The notes under the pieces are model-generated. The model did not search any database and was not told the DNA's origin. It saw only the letters and a program-made list of their open reading frames with translations. Below, piece by piece: positions 22,097 to 34,700 of a DNA stretch of 64,000 nt (position 1 is the first letter of the stretch; the number at the start of each line of letters is the position of its first letter). Location of the stretch: NCBI RefSeq assembly GCF_024868665.1, contig NC_079902.1:14477154-14541153 (forward strand), written 5' to 3'. A program made the position numbers and the translations under genes. Source of the stretch: Triplophysa rosa (Eukaryota > Chordata > Actinopteri > Cypriniformes > Nemacheilidae).

Positions 22097-22665
22097 TGTC
22101 ACGGTCCTGCCTTCTTGTTTCTGTATTTCTAGTCATGTGGCAGGATCGGGACGGAGCCCTTAGGTTTTATGTGAGAAAGCCATGAGTTTTTTATGTTTTT
22201 TACATCTCATGTGCTTTCTGTGTCTTGTCATTGGCCCCGCCCCTCTCGTTTCATGTATTGCTTCCCTGCTGTGTCTAATGTTTCCCACCTGCCCTGTGTC
22301 ATTATCCCTCATTTGTCTTACCCTATTTAATGCCCTCTTGTTTCATTGTCCTGTGCTCTTGCGTTGTGTGTGTATGTGTACCTCGGACCTTCATGCCAGT
22401 GGTTTTTGTGCCTCGTGTTATGTTCATGTTTCATGGTTTCTTAGTTTATATACCTTGCCCTGTTTAAGACGTTGTGTCGTGGTCTGTTTAGTTTGTTTTG
22501 CCCCACCGAGGGAAGTGTTTTGGTCCAGTTTGTATTTTAGTTCGTTCTCGTGTTGACACCCCCTTGTGGGTTTTTGTTTTGTTTTTTTTGTTAATTATTA
22601 AAAGTCTTTTGTGTTAACCCCTTCACGCCTGCCTGCACTTGGGTTCTTCCACACCAGTCGTGACA
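22097..22665 (+). mobile_element. Solo LTR (gypsy-like) with 5-bp target duplication
   Basis: It begins TGTCACGGTCCTGCC and ends CACACCAGTCGTGACA, i.e. TG...CA with a short inverted end TGTCACG/CGTGACA. CTAGT flanks both sides (22092-22096 and 22666-22670). A polyadenylation-like ATTAAA lies near 22597. It is 569 bp with no internal retroelement sequence, as left by recombination between the two LTRs of one insertion. Five-base duplication fits Ty3/gypsy, but other LTR classes also make 4-6 bp duplications. Confidence 0.88.
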
Positions 22666-22670
22666 CTAGT

Positions 22671-23260
22671 AGTCCGTAAGCTCTCCGTAAAGTAATGCAT
22701 AGTCGCATATGACGTTTACCTTCAACAGTCCAATAGCAGCCTTTAACTTCGTGAGAAAAAGTTGTGTTGAAATGTTCTGAATTTCAAAACGTTCTTGATT
22801 TAAACTTATTTTTCCTCACTTAATAACGCAAAAAATCCCCGTTTTGTCATTTCCCATCGTTAGAGCGTGATTGTAGGCTACTACCCCTGCCCTGAACATG
22901 ATCGCGAAGGGGCGTGTGTTTCCCATTCATTGGCTTTCTTACAATGCCTGGTCCGTTTTGGAAAATGCGCGCGGTCAGACGAGACACGCGGTGCAAATGC
23001 ATCTTTCACAGACCACACCACACCACATCGCGTGCACGCATATACACAAAGGCGTGTAGAGGTGCTGAGTTTATAGACTTTTTTTCCTTCAGAAAAGTGT
23101 ATAGTGTCTTTTTGGATAAACATAAGCTTTCAGTGAGTGGAAAAATGTCTCTCTTGGCGTCTTCTCTGTTCAGTGAGTGGCAGAAGCAGAACATTCATGA
23201 CCCGCAGCTTATTTGTGAGTGAGTACAAAACATTATTTACAAGCACATGTCATTGTTACT
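22671..23260 (+). other. CpG-richer block with a possible short first exon
   Basis: CpG-containing words are frequent at about 22900-23050. An ATG at 23145 with A at -3 opens 25 codons starting MSLLASSLFSEWQKQN, and two GTGAGT-type splice donors lie at 23215 and 23219. The reading could be the 5' exon of a gene, but nothing downstream was recognised as a second exon. Confidence 0.2.
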
Positions 23261-23268
23261 GACTAGAC

Positions 23269-24204
23269 CAGGGGTCGGCAACCCGTGGCTCTTGAGCCAC
23301 ATGTGGCTCTTCTGCCACCTTGATGTGGCTCCCTGGCTCCCTGCAGTTTTTAAGGCCCTGTTCATGCCTGGTAATAAGATGCGTTTTGGTCGATGGATCA
23401 CAAGTGGACGAAAGAGGCCCATTTACAACTGCTGCTGTAATCCGTCTATTTTGTCCACTTTTGACCACTACTGTCCTGATTTCTTCAAGAAATATATGAA
23501 AAAGCATTTTCAGACCCGTTTACAACTGCTGCTGTAATCCATCTATTTTGTCCACTTTTGAACACTACTGTCCTGATTTCTTCAAGAAATCTGAAAAAGC
23601 ATTTCATTCGAATATTTGAAATAAGTCCATGCAATGTACATACTGTATGAGCGTGACCGGAGATGGCAGAAAAAACATACAGAGCAGCGGCTTTATTTCT
23701 GCTTTGACAGATGTGACTGCGCCAAACACTGTATATGCGTGTGTTAGAAATGGAATGGTTAGAAAACATTCTGCTTGGTACGTTTTTCATCTTTAAACCA
23801 CACTTTTAGGTCTTTAGCCGGCGTAGTACGGCATAATGTTTATGCATGTCTGTATGCGGAGAGTAGGCGGTCTCTTGTGGCTGTTCATCGCCAAAACAAA
23901 AGTTCACAGAAAAAATCTGAAGTCTAACTAAAGTAGCGCGTGCAACATCGCGACGCTACTCTCCTATTGCAACACTCCCACTTCTTGCCAGGGACAAAAA
24001 TGTATAAATTGCATATCATCTAAGTACAATAAAAATCGCACTATATTGCCACCTAGTGGTCCAACTGGGTAACTACTACCTTACATGCATAACCTGTGTT
24101 ACAGTAATTTAAAGGTTACATACATTTTGCGGCTCCAGACAAATTTTATTTGGTGGGAGAAGGCCCAAAATGGCTCTTTTGGTTGCAAAGGTTGCCGACC
24201 CCTA
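23269..24204. mobile_element. hAT (Charlie-like) element with 8-bp target duplication
   Basis: GACTAGAC flanks both ends (23261-23268 and 24205-24212). Ends are CAGGGGTCGGCAACCCGTGG and, on the minus strand, TAGGGGTCGGCAACCTTTGC. Both subterminal regions carry the word TGTGGCTC or its complement-type variants (GGCTCTTTTGG). 936 bp, no transposase. Confidence 0.93.
23422..23614 (+). repeat. 97-bp tandem duplication inside the hAT element
   Basis: TTTACAACTGCTGCTGTAAT starts at 23422 and again at 23519; the second copy lacks a few bases after CAAGAAAT. Confidence 0.92.
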
Positions 24205-24212
24205 GACTAGAC

Positions 24213-26478
24213 ATATGAACATAAACATTTGTTTTAAAAAAAAAAATATATATATACAGTATATTATTTTATGTCTGACAACAGAAACATTAAATATATA
24301 AATGATTATAAACAACAACGGCTTCATTTAGCATTCAGTTGTATTAAAATACAGCAAGTTCCGCTGTCATCACAAGAAATGGATCTGGGAATGTTGGGTG
24401 TACGGTTTTTATGTTGTGATACAGGTCTTAAATTTCATTCATAATGGTCTAAAAAAGGTCTTAAAAAGTCTTAAAATTTAAATGTGAAACCTGCAGAAAC
24501 CCTGTTGATAGATATCTGTTTATTTTGTGCATGTAAACGCACTCATTGTGAATGAGCGTGCATGCGCGCCCTGTTTACGAGTGATTGGAATTCATTAACA
24601 TACACACACTTTACCATCAAATCGGACGTTTACGAAGTATTTGTGAATCCGTTGGAAAGTTTTCGGGAAGGTCGATTTTACACGCAAATTACTCTGAATT
24701 TACTCATATATTTACGAATGTTTCATATAGGCTCACTGTCTCTGAAACATTTAAGTAAATGTCAATTTTGTGTACTTTTTTTTGAGTACTAATTCGATAT
24801 TTTTAAATGTAGATATTGAGAATACAGTAGTATTTAAGAATGCACATAAAGTTCAACTTTGAAAGAGACAATTCACCAAGATAATTTTTCCAGAGTGCAT
24901 GCAAATAGCATGGTGCCCATTCAAGAAATCCAGAAAAAAAACGTATTGGTACTGTTGCAGTACTGTATCATTTACAATCACTGGTCTGCCTTTTGATCCT
25001 CAATCTGTCTACAAGATACAGTAACAGATAAGTTACAGTGACATTGTAAGTGGCTGTGGCAATGCTCTTCATGACCCCTCAGTTACGAAGCTTCCATTGG
25101 TTAGACAGGTCTGGGTCACCTCCAGGGTAGCCGAGGCTAGCGGGTTTTTACTGATCATCCATCTTGTTGTGCCACAGAGGCCACATGCATCTTTCTCCAA
25201 CTAATAGGTGAACGGAGCAATGCATTACAGCCTGAACGGCCCCCTGTTCCAACCCCAGGGACTGCTGTGTGCCATGACGCACCAGGTGCGTGGGCCAAAA
25301 TAAACACGAGTGTGGCAAATTCGCCATCAAGGACAACAAAGAAGCATCCGGAAGCTATTAATACCATGACCTATTCTGTATGTGCACTCAGGACACACTC
25401 TGCTGATCTTGCATAAAACACAGTTCATTGACTGTGTATAAAAGAACACAGAACTGTTGGGAGGCAGATGTCGTGCAATCCTTTACCTTAGGATGTTTTC
25501 AAAAAAATCAAGTAAAGGAGGGCAGCTCAAAGACATTAGAGGATCCAGTAAAAAAAAACATTGGTATTTTGGAAAAAAATCAGTGGAAACAGCAGGGAAT
25601 TGTGATTCTTGGTGTTTGAAATGCAGTTATTCAAAATCGTGACTATTGCATGCTCTTTGTTCTTGAACTGAACTGGACTTCAAAGCTTTAAGCACGTCTT
25701 TAGCTCTTTTTGAGTTTGGATTTTATTTGAATAGAAATGAGAAAACAATGCATGGATGAAAGCATCTTCAGTATGTAAAAAATATTGGTTCTTGCCACGA
25801 GAATATCAATACAGTGCAGTGAGGTAAAATGTTTTCATTTGCATACTTTCAACAAAAACATCAGTGTTTACAATAACCCCAACAGTCTCTTTAATGAATT
25901 AACGCAGTGATGGAATGATGACTGAAATGTACTTCTCTCTATTTCACCAATGCGGCATTCTACATCCAAGCACCTGTAGCCCTACAAGGTATTTCATCTC
26001 ACAGAGAGCACTAAGCCTTGCTCCCCTGGCACTAATCCACAGCAGAAAAAAGCTTTCAGAGGATTAACATCAAGGGGTAGAGTTGCGCTTGACAGTGGGG
26101 ATGCATGTTTCACTTTCACCCGCCCGCTCCAGAATCTGTTTCTTACTCTACTTCACTAAAAATCCCCATCTGAAGTGACTCCTAAATGCAAGTTAACTGC
26201 TCCGCTCGAAACACTCCAGTCATGTGTAAATCTCTGACCTTGTCTGTAAATACAAAGAGAGCAGACGGTTACAGTATTTGTTGTCACATCACAGCTTCTA
26301 AATGCAATCCCAGATGTTGAACCTGTTAACTTATGTGTGGAGAATTAACAGAATATCTGTGAATAAATAACAGTGGATGTTTAATGTGATTAACACCGTA
26401 TGACAACACAGCTTCACAGGCTGAATATGAGGGTGAAGTTTGCATCGCTTGTGAGGTTAAATCTGCAGTCAATTAAGT
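24213..26478. other. Mostly unassigned; repeat fragment near 24419-24503
   Basis: GGTCTTAAATTTCATTCAT followed by repeated GTCTTAAAA words and ending CCTGCAGAAACCCTG resembles the right end of a dispersed cyprinid hAT-type repeat; its other end is absent. A short A/TA tract lies at 24238-24263. The rest appears single-copy and non-coding. Confidence 0.35.
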
Positions 26479-26482
26479 TTAA

Positions 26483-27394
26483 AGGACCAGTGTGTAATTT
26501 TGGAGTATCTATTGACAGACATCCAATATAATACATAACTATGTCTTCAGAGGTGTATGAAGACCTTTCACAATGAAGCGTTATGTTTTTATTATCTTTA
26601 TTTCTATCTACATACTCCGCGGGTCCCCTTACATGGAATTCACCATGTTGCTTCTACAGTAGCCCTAAACAGACAAACTTCACTGACATAAGCGTAATTT
26701 ATGGTTCTGCGTAGGACCTACGCCGTAGGTTACGCAGAGCCGCGTACCCTGTGCGTACCCTACGCCGTAGCCTGACGCGCACCTCTCCAAAAATGTAACA
26801 ACGCGTCAACTCAACGCGGACCCTACGCTGACCCTACGCGGACCGCAAGCGCTGTGATTGGTCGGTTTGGCAGCATCGTACTTCCTTCTACGCATTTCTG
26901 GCGTCTTCTTCTCTGGCGTCTTCTTCCGGCAAGTTCAGAGTCCACAAAAGAACAACATGGCGAGCATCGACATCTCTGGTTTCTAGTTTCTAAGTGATTT
27001 AATTAAAAGTAACTGTTTTTCTACTTCGATCAGCTCCAACTCCGTTAAGATGCGATCAGCTTCCATCGCTTGCAAACACTAGCATACACACAAAACATCG
27101 GCGAAGAAGAGCAACCCGGGAAAACACAAAGAGCCAACTAGCGTTTCGGCGGTGTAATTGCAGTACGACGCATACTCTCAACGCAGAACCATAAATGTTC
27201 ACGACGGCGTCGTCTACGTACGTAGGCTACGCCGTAGGTTACGGCGTAGGTCCTACGCACGACTATAACTTAAGCTATAGTCCTATGTCAGCCACCGTAG
27301 TGCTTCGAAAGGAAGGGGGGAGGTGTGGAGTGAGCCGTTGGTTGCAGTTTGCAACCTCACCACTAGATGCCGCCAAATTTTAAACACTGGACCT
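26483..27394. mobile_element. TTAA-flanked MITE carrying a nested element
   Basis: The left end is AGGACCAGTGTGTAATTTTG after TTAA (26479-26482). The right end on the minus strand is AGGTCCAGTGTTTAAAATTT, with TTAA at 27395-27398. From memory, this family (ending CACCACTAGATGCCGC...ACTGGWCCTTTAA) is abundant in fish. TTAA targets fit piggyBac or Kolobok. About 0.3 kb is original; the middle is a later insertion. Confidence 0.75.
26688..27283. mobile_element. Nested GC-rich inverted-repeat element
   Basis: GCGTAGGACCTACGCCGTAG near the left end (from about 26710) answers its reverse complement near the right end (27236-27256). The outer words TAATTTATGGTTCTGC (left) and, on the minus strand, TAAGTTATAGTCGTGC (right) align less well. 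ACGCAGAACCATAAA at 27181-27195 is an additional complement of the left end. Exact ends and target duplication were not resolved. Confidence 0.6.
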
Positions 27395-27398
27395 TTAA

Positions 27399-28669
27399 TG
27401 TAATGAATTCAATCAAATTTTGAAAATAGTCATCACACATAAGGCATAAAATGTTCGAAAAACAAAGCAAAAAGAAACGATTTGAAGATCATTTCAATTG
27501 ACTTTTACACAAGACAATAGCAAGCTTTAATGTGTAACAGCCTATTCACATATTATTTTGAGATATACTGTACATCTATATTCCTTTATATACCGGACGT
27601 CAGAGAGAGAGAGAGAGAGAGAAAGAGAGATGAACATAAGTAAAATGAGGTCAGGGAGGGCTGCCAGCAAACCACAATGGATCTGGCGAGAGTCCAATTA
27701 GTTATAACTTGCACTTACTGTTCTGCTCTTGTGTTTCTGTAACCTCTGTATTCTAACCAGACCTCACTGTGAACTTCTCCATTCTCACTAAAAGCCTTTT
27801 AGCGTGAATAGTAAAGAACCTGAAATGGGGAAAACAACACTTGAACAAAGACCTTCTACTTTGCTGCAGATATTGCTCACACAAAGGAAGACATTAGAGT
27901 GTTGCTGTATGCAGGACTCCTTGCCACGGTGTTAACTGGCACCACATACATAACTCACAATTCTGTTTAACAAATCACGGTTTTCTCTCGCTACATTTCG
28001 AACACACTGACAAACAGACCTTACCTCAGTTTTTGACATGTTCTTGTCTCTTTAACTCGGCAAACAATCCCGTTATTGGCTTTGATTCCATGTTTTGCCT
28101 GGTTTGCCATCTTCTTCTATTCTCAGGGAAACAGTGGTATTGATGATAAGTGAGTGTAGTGTAGAGCGAGATTAAAGTAAAACAGCAGCTGTCAGGGATC
28201 AGTGTGCTGTGAAAGAAGATGGAGCATCTCTCCTCGACTCCTAATGGAGTCATAAATACCCCGCATAAAAGAAAACTTTGTCTGCTTGAAGTTAGCAGTC
28301 CCACAAGGCAACAGGCAACGGCAGCGCTGCCGTTCATACGTCTCTGCTCCCCTGACAAATGCTTTGTTATCAGCCACTTTAGAATGATTAATCTGCGTTA
28401 CTTTCAAAACAATTGTGTTTGCAAAAACAAAAATTCTGCTCCAGCACCTCAAGCAATGCACAGTTTTGAAAAATTTCCACTCGCTATCATGTACGCACAC
28501 TGTATCAGATACAAGAGAAACCCTCTTGGTTTGTCTGCCACCAAGCGCAAGTGTTCACAGTAGTCATGGAATTTGGGTTTTTGACAGATTTAAAGCATGT
28601 TTTAGACAAATGTGGTACATTTAAGCACTGTTTGTGAATCACTCCGGACAAGACGGTCTGATAAAAGCC
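27399..28669. other. Unassigned sequence; AG tract at 27603-27631
   Basis: An imperfect AG microsatellite is present. The block at 28200-28450 is non-repetitive and compositionally richer than its flanks; it is a weak candidate for a conserved element. No gene is recognised. Confidence 0.35.
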
Positions 28670-28725
28670 TTAAAGGGATAGTTCATCAAATAATACAACA
28701 CTCTCATGTTATTTTCCCAGTGTTT
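28670..28725 (+). mobile_element. Left-end fragment of the Angel-like MITE
   Basis: TTAAAGGGATAGTTCATCAA is the family's left terminus; resemblance fades after about 50 bases. Confidence 0.6.
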
Positions 28726-31700
28726 AAATGATAAGAGGCTGAGTTTTTTTTCTGTGTGAACTAGACCTACTGCATAAACAGATCTATTTTCTATACAGCT
28801 ACTTTGGCATTCTAAAAACATTCTAAAAAATAGATTTGACAAAAGGGGCAACTTAAAATACAGCCGCTGAAAACATTAAGAGACCATTTCAAAATTATTT
28901 TAAGTTTACCAAATTTACCATTCATATGTATGTATTTAGGAAAAGTTCATAAATCATCTCTTAATTTTTTTCTACTACTTTCATGGCATGAAAGTATATT
29001 TTGCTGTTCTTTGTATATGCAACCTGGATTTAAAATATCATCTGGTTATTCTCTTACCACCACCATTCCTTACCACCTTTTCTTCTTTTTCTATTTTTAT
29101 TTCTTTGTTAGAAAGCAGATCCCTGGGGGTTTGCATGGAGTCATTCAAACAGGTCTTACTGGATAAGCCCCAACTTTTTGGCCTCCTTGCCTCGGCTTAC
29201 CTGCTTTGGCACAAGTGCTCTCTGGAGATGTTACCCTCTTTTCTTAGATCTATTGGCTGCGTTAGCCCACCCCGCTGAGCTCACACACAGCATGCAGTCT
29301 CTCCCCTTGGGACTTCTATGTGGGCATAAATTTTAAGCACGGAGACCAAAACAGAGGTCAGAATCAGCAAGTTTGTTTTTTCTGCTTACACCAGATCAGC
29401 AGCCTAATCATTAGACTTCACCACAGCACCCAACATCTTCTCCACGTCTCTTTTGCTTTTTTAAGCTCCTCTGAAGAGAGGCTATTCTTTTTCCACCCGG
29501 CCTGTAGTTCTTTAAAAAAACGCTAGTGCAATCATGCTGTAACATTGTTGTGTTGTGTGTCATACCTTCCATTACTTTGATAAATGCGATTCGGGCTGTG
29601 ACCGTGTTTTGGTAAGGTGCATTCATAATTTATAGCTTACAGGGATAGTCTTGAATCAGAGTAAATTATGACTTTCTCTATTTCACTGCAACTAAGGTAT
29701 CCAAATAATGTTGCATCAGCACATTACGGTATACATGAATGCGAGGGCATCAATATTATAGAATATTAAAAAAATAAAAATAAATGAGACAGTGAGGTAC
29801 AAACGAAGAAAACAGACGCCTTCAGGGGTTTAATTCTATCTTTTTTTATACTGTCTTTGTTCCCTTGCTGACATTGAAGTCATACTCCATTGAGAGCATT
29901 TGACTTGATGCCTTAATGATATTTTAGTCTTCAATAAGGTTAAGAAATGGTACTTAAGAATATCTCCCACACTAAAGATAAAATGAAGATTGTGATGGGT
30001 TAGCAATACCGTTCTGGCATGTCTAATGTTGTGAATTGTCAGCCGCATTGTGAAAGCGCCTTCAAAATGCTTTCGAAGTGAATGTGTGATCAGTGCAAAT
30101 TAATTCTGTGATAGCAAAATTGACGTTTTTTTTCCTCAGTGGTTAGCGTAATTACCTTTCCTGTTAATAAAAACCTATTACAGCTCGTTTTAAATTATTG
30201 TTATTAAAAACTTCAAATATAATAGAACCGAAAAGTTCATTGCCAGCCTCTGATGGCTATTCTAGCATTTCATAGCCCTTTTTTCATCTTCCCTGTCACG
30301 GGTCTCATTCAGGTCAGGCGACATTAAAACCGCAATCCTTTCGCTTATGACTCCCCTCGCTTTTTGTCCTGGAAATGAGTATGCAACCTTTAAAAATGTT
30401 AAATGAGTAGAGCTGTGGAGGTCACAGATGCTGGATAAACCCTGTAGGATAGCACAGAAAGTGTAGGGCATTCGAAAAAGTGTGGAGGAGGCGCGCATAG
30501 TTTTATTTAGCAGGTGGAGTTTACTCCCAGTCATCAAATCGCACCGGCGGAGAACAGCTGATGCGGCTGAAACACTAGGAGACCTAAATAAGCTCAATCA
30601 ACAGCAGTGATAATATTTCATATCCCCGGGCTCTTGTTTTGTTTTTTGTTCTTCTCCCACCTCCAGGACAGGAGAACATTTTTCAGCTGCTCCGCTCACC
30701 CTGCCCGACCCCTCCGGAGTCACCCCGTCTACCCATTAAGTGGGCTTACAGTCTGTAGAGCCGCTAGCAAAGTAGCAGAAAAACCGGGACGAGCCTCGCT
30801 GGCTCAAGCGCTGCGTGTCATTTCACAGCAGTGTAAAAACAACGTCCTTCTGGGGCAAATGTGTGAAAAAAGGGGGAAAGAATGCTCAAGCTCATTAATC
30901 ACGAGCCTAAAAATGGATGAGAGACGCACATGTGCTTCGGCACAGGAAACGGCTGGAGGTAAGAGAGGTTCATCTGTTTCTCTGTGAGGTGAGCTTTATC
31001 ACGGCTATTGTTGACTTTGAGACCACCAGGAGGCGGGGGGTTGGGGGATTGATGGTATACAGTAGGTAACAGTTCTTTTGAATCCATTTCTTTAGCCAAG
31101 GGCTATGTTGGTAAGTTACTGCAAACTAACAAGCCCTCTGGAGCACCTCTTTCTATTTCCTGCTTGGGTTTTTGCCATCTCCATAGTTCTCAAACCAAAA
31201 ATAAATCCACATGATTCACCTGGTGAGGAGGTGCTGCCTGGATCGGATTGCTGTGGAGTGCGTGCCACGGGGCGATGCCAGGGATATAGATAGACAAGAC
31301 ATGTCTGATTTTAAATAGCGACATTAATAACGTGAGTCCCATTGGATAAGCGTTCGATCAATACCTCCAGAGCGGAGCATAAGCTAAGTGACAACGGAGG
31401 AGTAGCGCAAATGAACGTCTCCACCCTCTGCAAGGTGCCTATGCTAATCATAACGTGTTTTCACAGAAATAGGCTTGGCACCATTAGCACATACATTTTT
31501 ATCACCTCTCACGGTTCTGTCATGACACACACTCATGGACAAAGCCTTGCATGAAAGAAGCGTATAGACTTTCTCACAAGCGCACTGCAAAAGCAACACC
31601 TCACAGTAAACCATCTGACAGTCATCTCCTCATGTGTTTTTACCTCAGTGTGAAAAATGACTCCTTTCTAGTAAGTGGGTGGCTGAGAAAATGAGACCCC

Positions 31701-34700
31701 TCTCAAGCACCGGATTTCTGTTGTTCTGAACTGTCTAATGCACGTTTAAAACGTGTGCACGTTGCTTTTGGTATTTTTGGGCTGGCGCCGTGCACTTTTT
31801 TTTGTTCTGTTTCACCAGCACCTCAGAATTTACTGAAGAGTGACGCCTGCTCGCCTTTCCCAGTTTGCATTTGTTACCTGCAACAGGTCTGCCAATACAT
31901 CTCCTCAAAATGTTGGTACAGACTGCAAAGCAAACACAAAAAAGCAGTAAGACACTCATCTGTGTGTGTGTGTGTGTGTGTGTGTGTGAGAGTGTGTGCC
32001 AGAGACTACTGTAAGGTGTCTGACAGAGAAGTCATGTTTTTGTGACATACACGGAAGGAAACAGGAAGCTGTCGCACACTTGGAACGACACCAAAGAGCT
32101 TAAGCAGTGTGTATAAACGAGTGCGGCTAAATTGGATGGCTAGTGTGTATTTCTGGCAAACCAACAAGGCCTGACTTGTCATAGATTTTACCCTACTGAC
32201 CTGAGCCATCAAGCAAAGCGCAGCAGCCCTTGTGCGCTTCAGAGTACTTATCGTCATAGAAACATGCCATGGAAACATTAGAGGCCATGGTGGGAGTTTA
32301 AGTCATTTACTATTAAAAGGCTTAATAGATTAAAAACGCATAACTATGTTTGAAGAGATTGCCGGCATGAATAATTCAAAAAGCTGTGCATTGGGTTAAA
32401 AGGTTGTGCGTCTGGCGTTTTAAAGTAGTGGCTATAGTCCAAATGCTTTATCGTTAATAGCAAAGTGTAACATCTTCACAAAGAGTAGATTCAGTCATGG
32501 TCAGAGACATATCTGACTTTAATATAATGCACTGTATAAAGGACTCCCCCGCAGTGCATTATGAGCCAATGAAGCTCTGGTTAGATTTACCTATTCAGAG
32601 AATTGAACAGTGCAAAAGCAAAACCGAGACTGCATCAAAGTGACGGTAATGACAAAATGTATTTACACAGGAATCATAATCGCAGGCTTTCAGTATCACA
32701 CTGATTTTCATGATAGAACTGCTTATACTTGGCAGCATGAAGATGATGTAAACTGCTGTAGTTTTGTCCTGTAAGAGTTTAAACAGATTAATAAATCGGA
32801 TGTATCCACCATGAGTGCATATGTCTGATATTATGTGTGAATATGATTCTTTCACTTTTTTTCTTTTACACAATATGAAACCATTATCTTAGGTTCCATC
32901 ATAAGATAAAAATGGTGATAATTATGTTTAATGATCCCAACTGCTCATAGTATGGAAGAAAACTCCATGTGGTTCTCTTAATTTTAATCTCTGTGGAGAA
33001 AAACTCTCTTCTTGCTCTCTCTCTCCTGCTGTCTTCTTTTGAAGCCAAGTTCTCATCACAGCTCTCAAGCCCTCAAACTGGGTGACTGACAGTCAAACTT
33101 CTTAGTTCCTTTGCATTCTCCATCTCTCATTTCATCTCTCTATAAAACCAGAAAGAGCTCCGCAAACCACTCTTCTACAAGTGACATTTGATTTCAGATG
33201 TTGTTTAGTCTACTTACTGTGTAGAACATTAAAAGCCACATTGTTCCTGTTCTTTTAATCTACAGCTTGTAAGAGGCAGGGTGTAAAAGTGAGTTTTGGG
33301 AGTTTTGCAGAGTAGCTTCATGTCTCCAGATATTTGCCATGCTCCACATGATGCACCCAAGTCGTGGATCAAGTTGTGGTATTAATGAGTTTCTTTAATT
33401 TTTTAAAGAATGAAATTTCTAGGTTTACAGTAGAGATGGCAAATAATAACACTCACAGTCCATACGATTACTACTTATGCAATTAGTCAATTTTAATTAT
33501 AAATGTTATGAGAAGTTATAGGTATACAAATTGTAACATTTTCCATTTATTTTATAGTATGTTATTATTTATCTATTTGTTTTATTATTTTGTTTATAAA
33601 AAACGGTATCCAGTGAACACATGATCACATTTTTGATTGACAGCTTTTCCTTGAAGAAAAAGGTGAAAAGCATAGCATCATTGTCGTTAGGAACATCAAA
33701 CACGCTTTAAGTGCTTCAGAGCAATTCAGTTAGACAAAACAATCAAAGCAATCAAGTCTGTTTATCTCAATCAGCAGTCTTAATAAAGTCAGCCATGAGA
33801 TGCTGCACCGGAGCAGGATTCATTTCGTGAGAATGTCTTCTTCCTTCTCATAAAGAATATGTACTTATTACCCACTGTGTGTTGCTGCCTTCCGATGAGG
33901 CGTTTTCACCACAGGAGCATGAGGAATGAGAGAACATCATTTTGGAAAGATAAAAACAACATTGGAAGATGTGTTGAGGTCAGTTTCAATTGATGTCAGT
34001 ACTTTTATGAGAGCTACAGGATGAATGTATATGGGAAATATAAATTAGGTTATCATGAGCTACAATAAACTTACAGTAATTGTTAGGGCAAGAATAGGAG
34101 CTAATGGGGGAATATCATAAATAAAATAATTCCATATTATATATTTTTTATTTTGCATTTAAAAATGAAGTCTTTAGTCCCATTACAATTTTCATTATCG
34201 TGCATTAGTAAAACCGTAATTCAATTGTTTTGCAATTATGTGTGTTTTATTTTTAAATAAATAATAATGTCTCATTAGACTTTTAGTAATGTTTTTTTTA
34301 TTAAAAGCAATTAAAAGCAGTACAATAACCTAAATAATACTGTAAAACTGTAACTAGACTGTAGGCTGATAAGTAAAGAATTTTTTTCACAAACAGATCC
34401 GAAAGTGAACATTTCTCAACACAAAGTGCTTCCATTTTCTGGATCTGAGAGATAAGAGATAGAGAATCTTTGTCTATGGCTCAGAGTCAGGTCCAACCCT
34501 AATCTCTCAGAAAGCATCTATCCCTCTGCTACAGCCAGACACATTCTGCACTGAAGTCAAGAAGTCCAACAACACAGTAAAGCCGCTTACTACTGCCAGT
34601 GGATTATGGACATTTAGCGCACGCGCATGCAGGCTTGAACGTTCTATATGTGTGTTTGTGTACATGTGGTTAAGTATTTGCCAATGTATTTACTTGCATT

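Noticed and set aside
22182..22556. 124-codon cysteine-rich frame with a hydrophobic start, resembling a secreted or membrane protein
   Set aside because: It lies entirely within a solo LTR.
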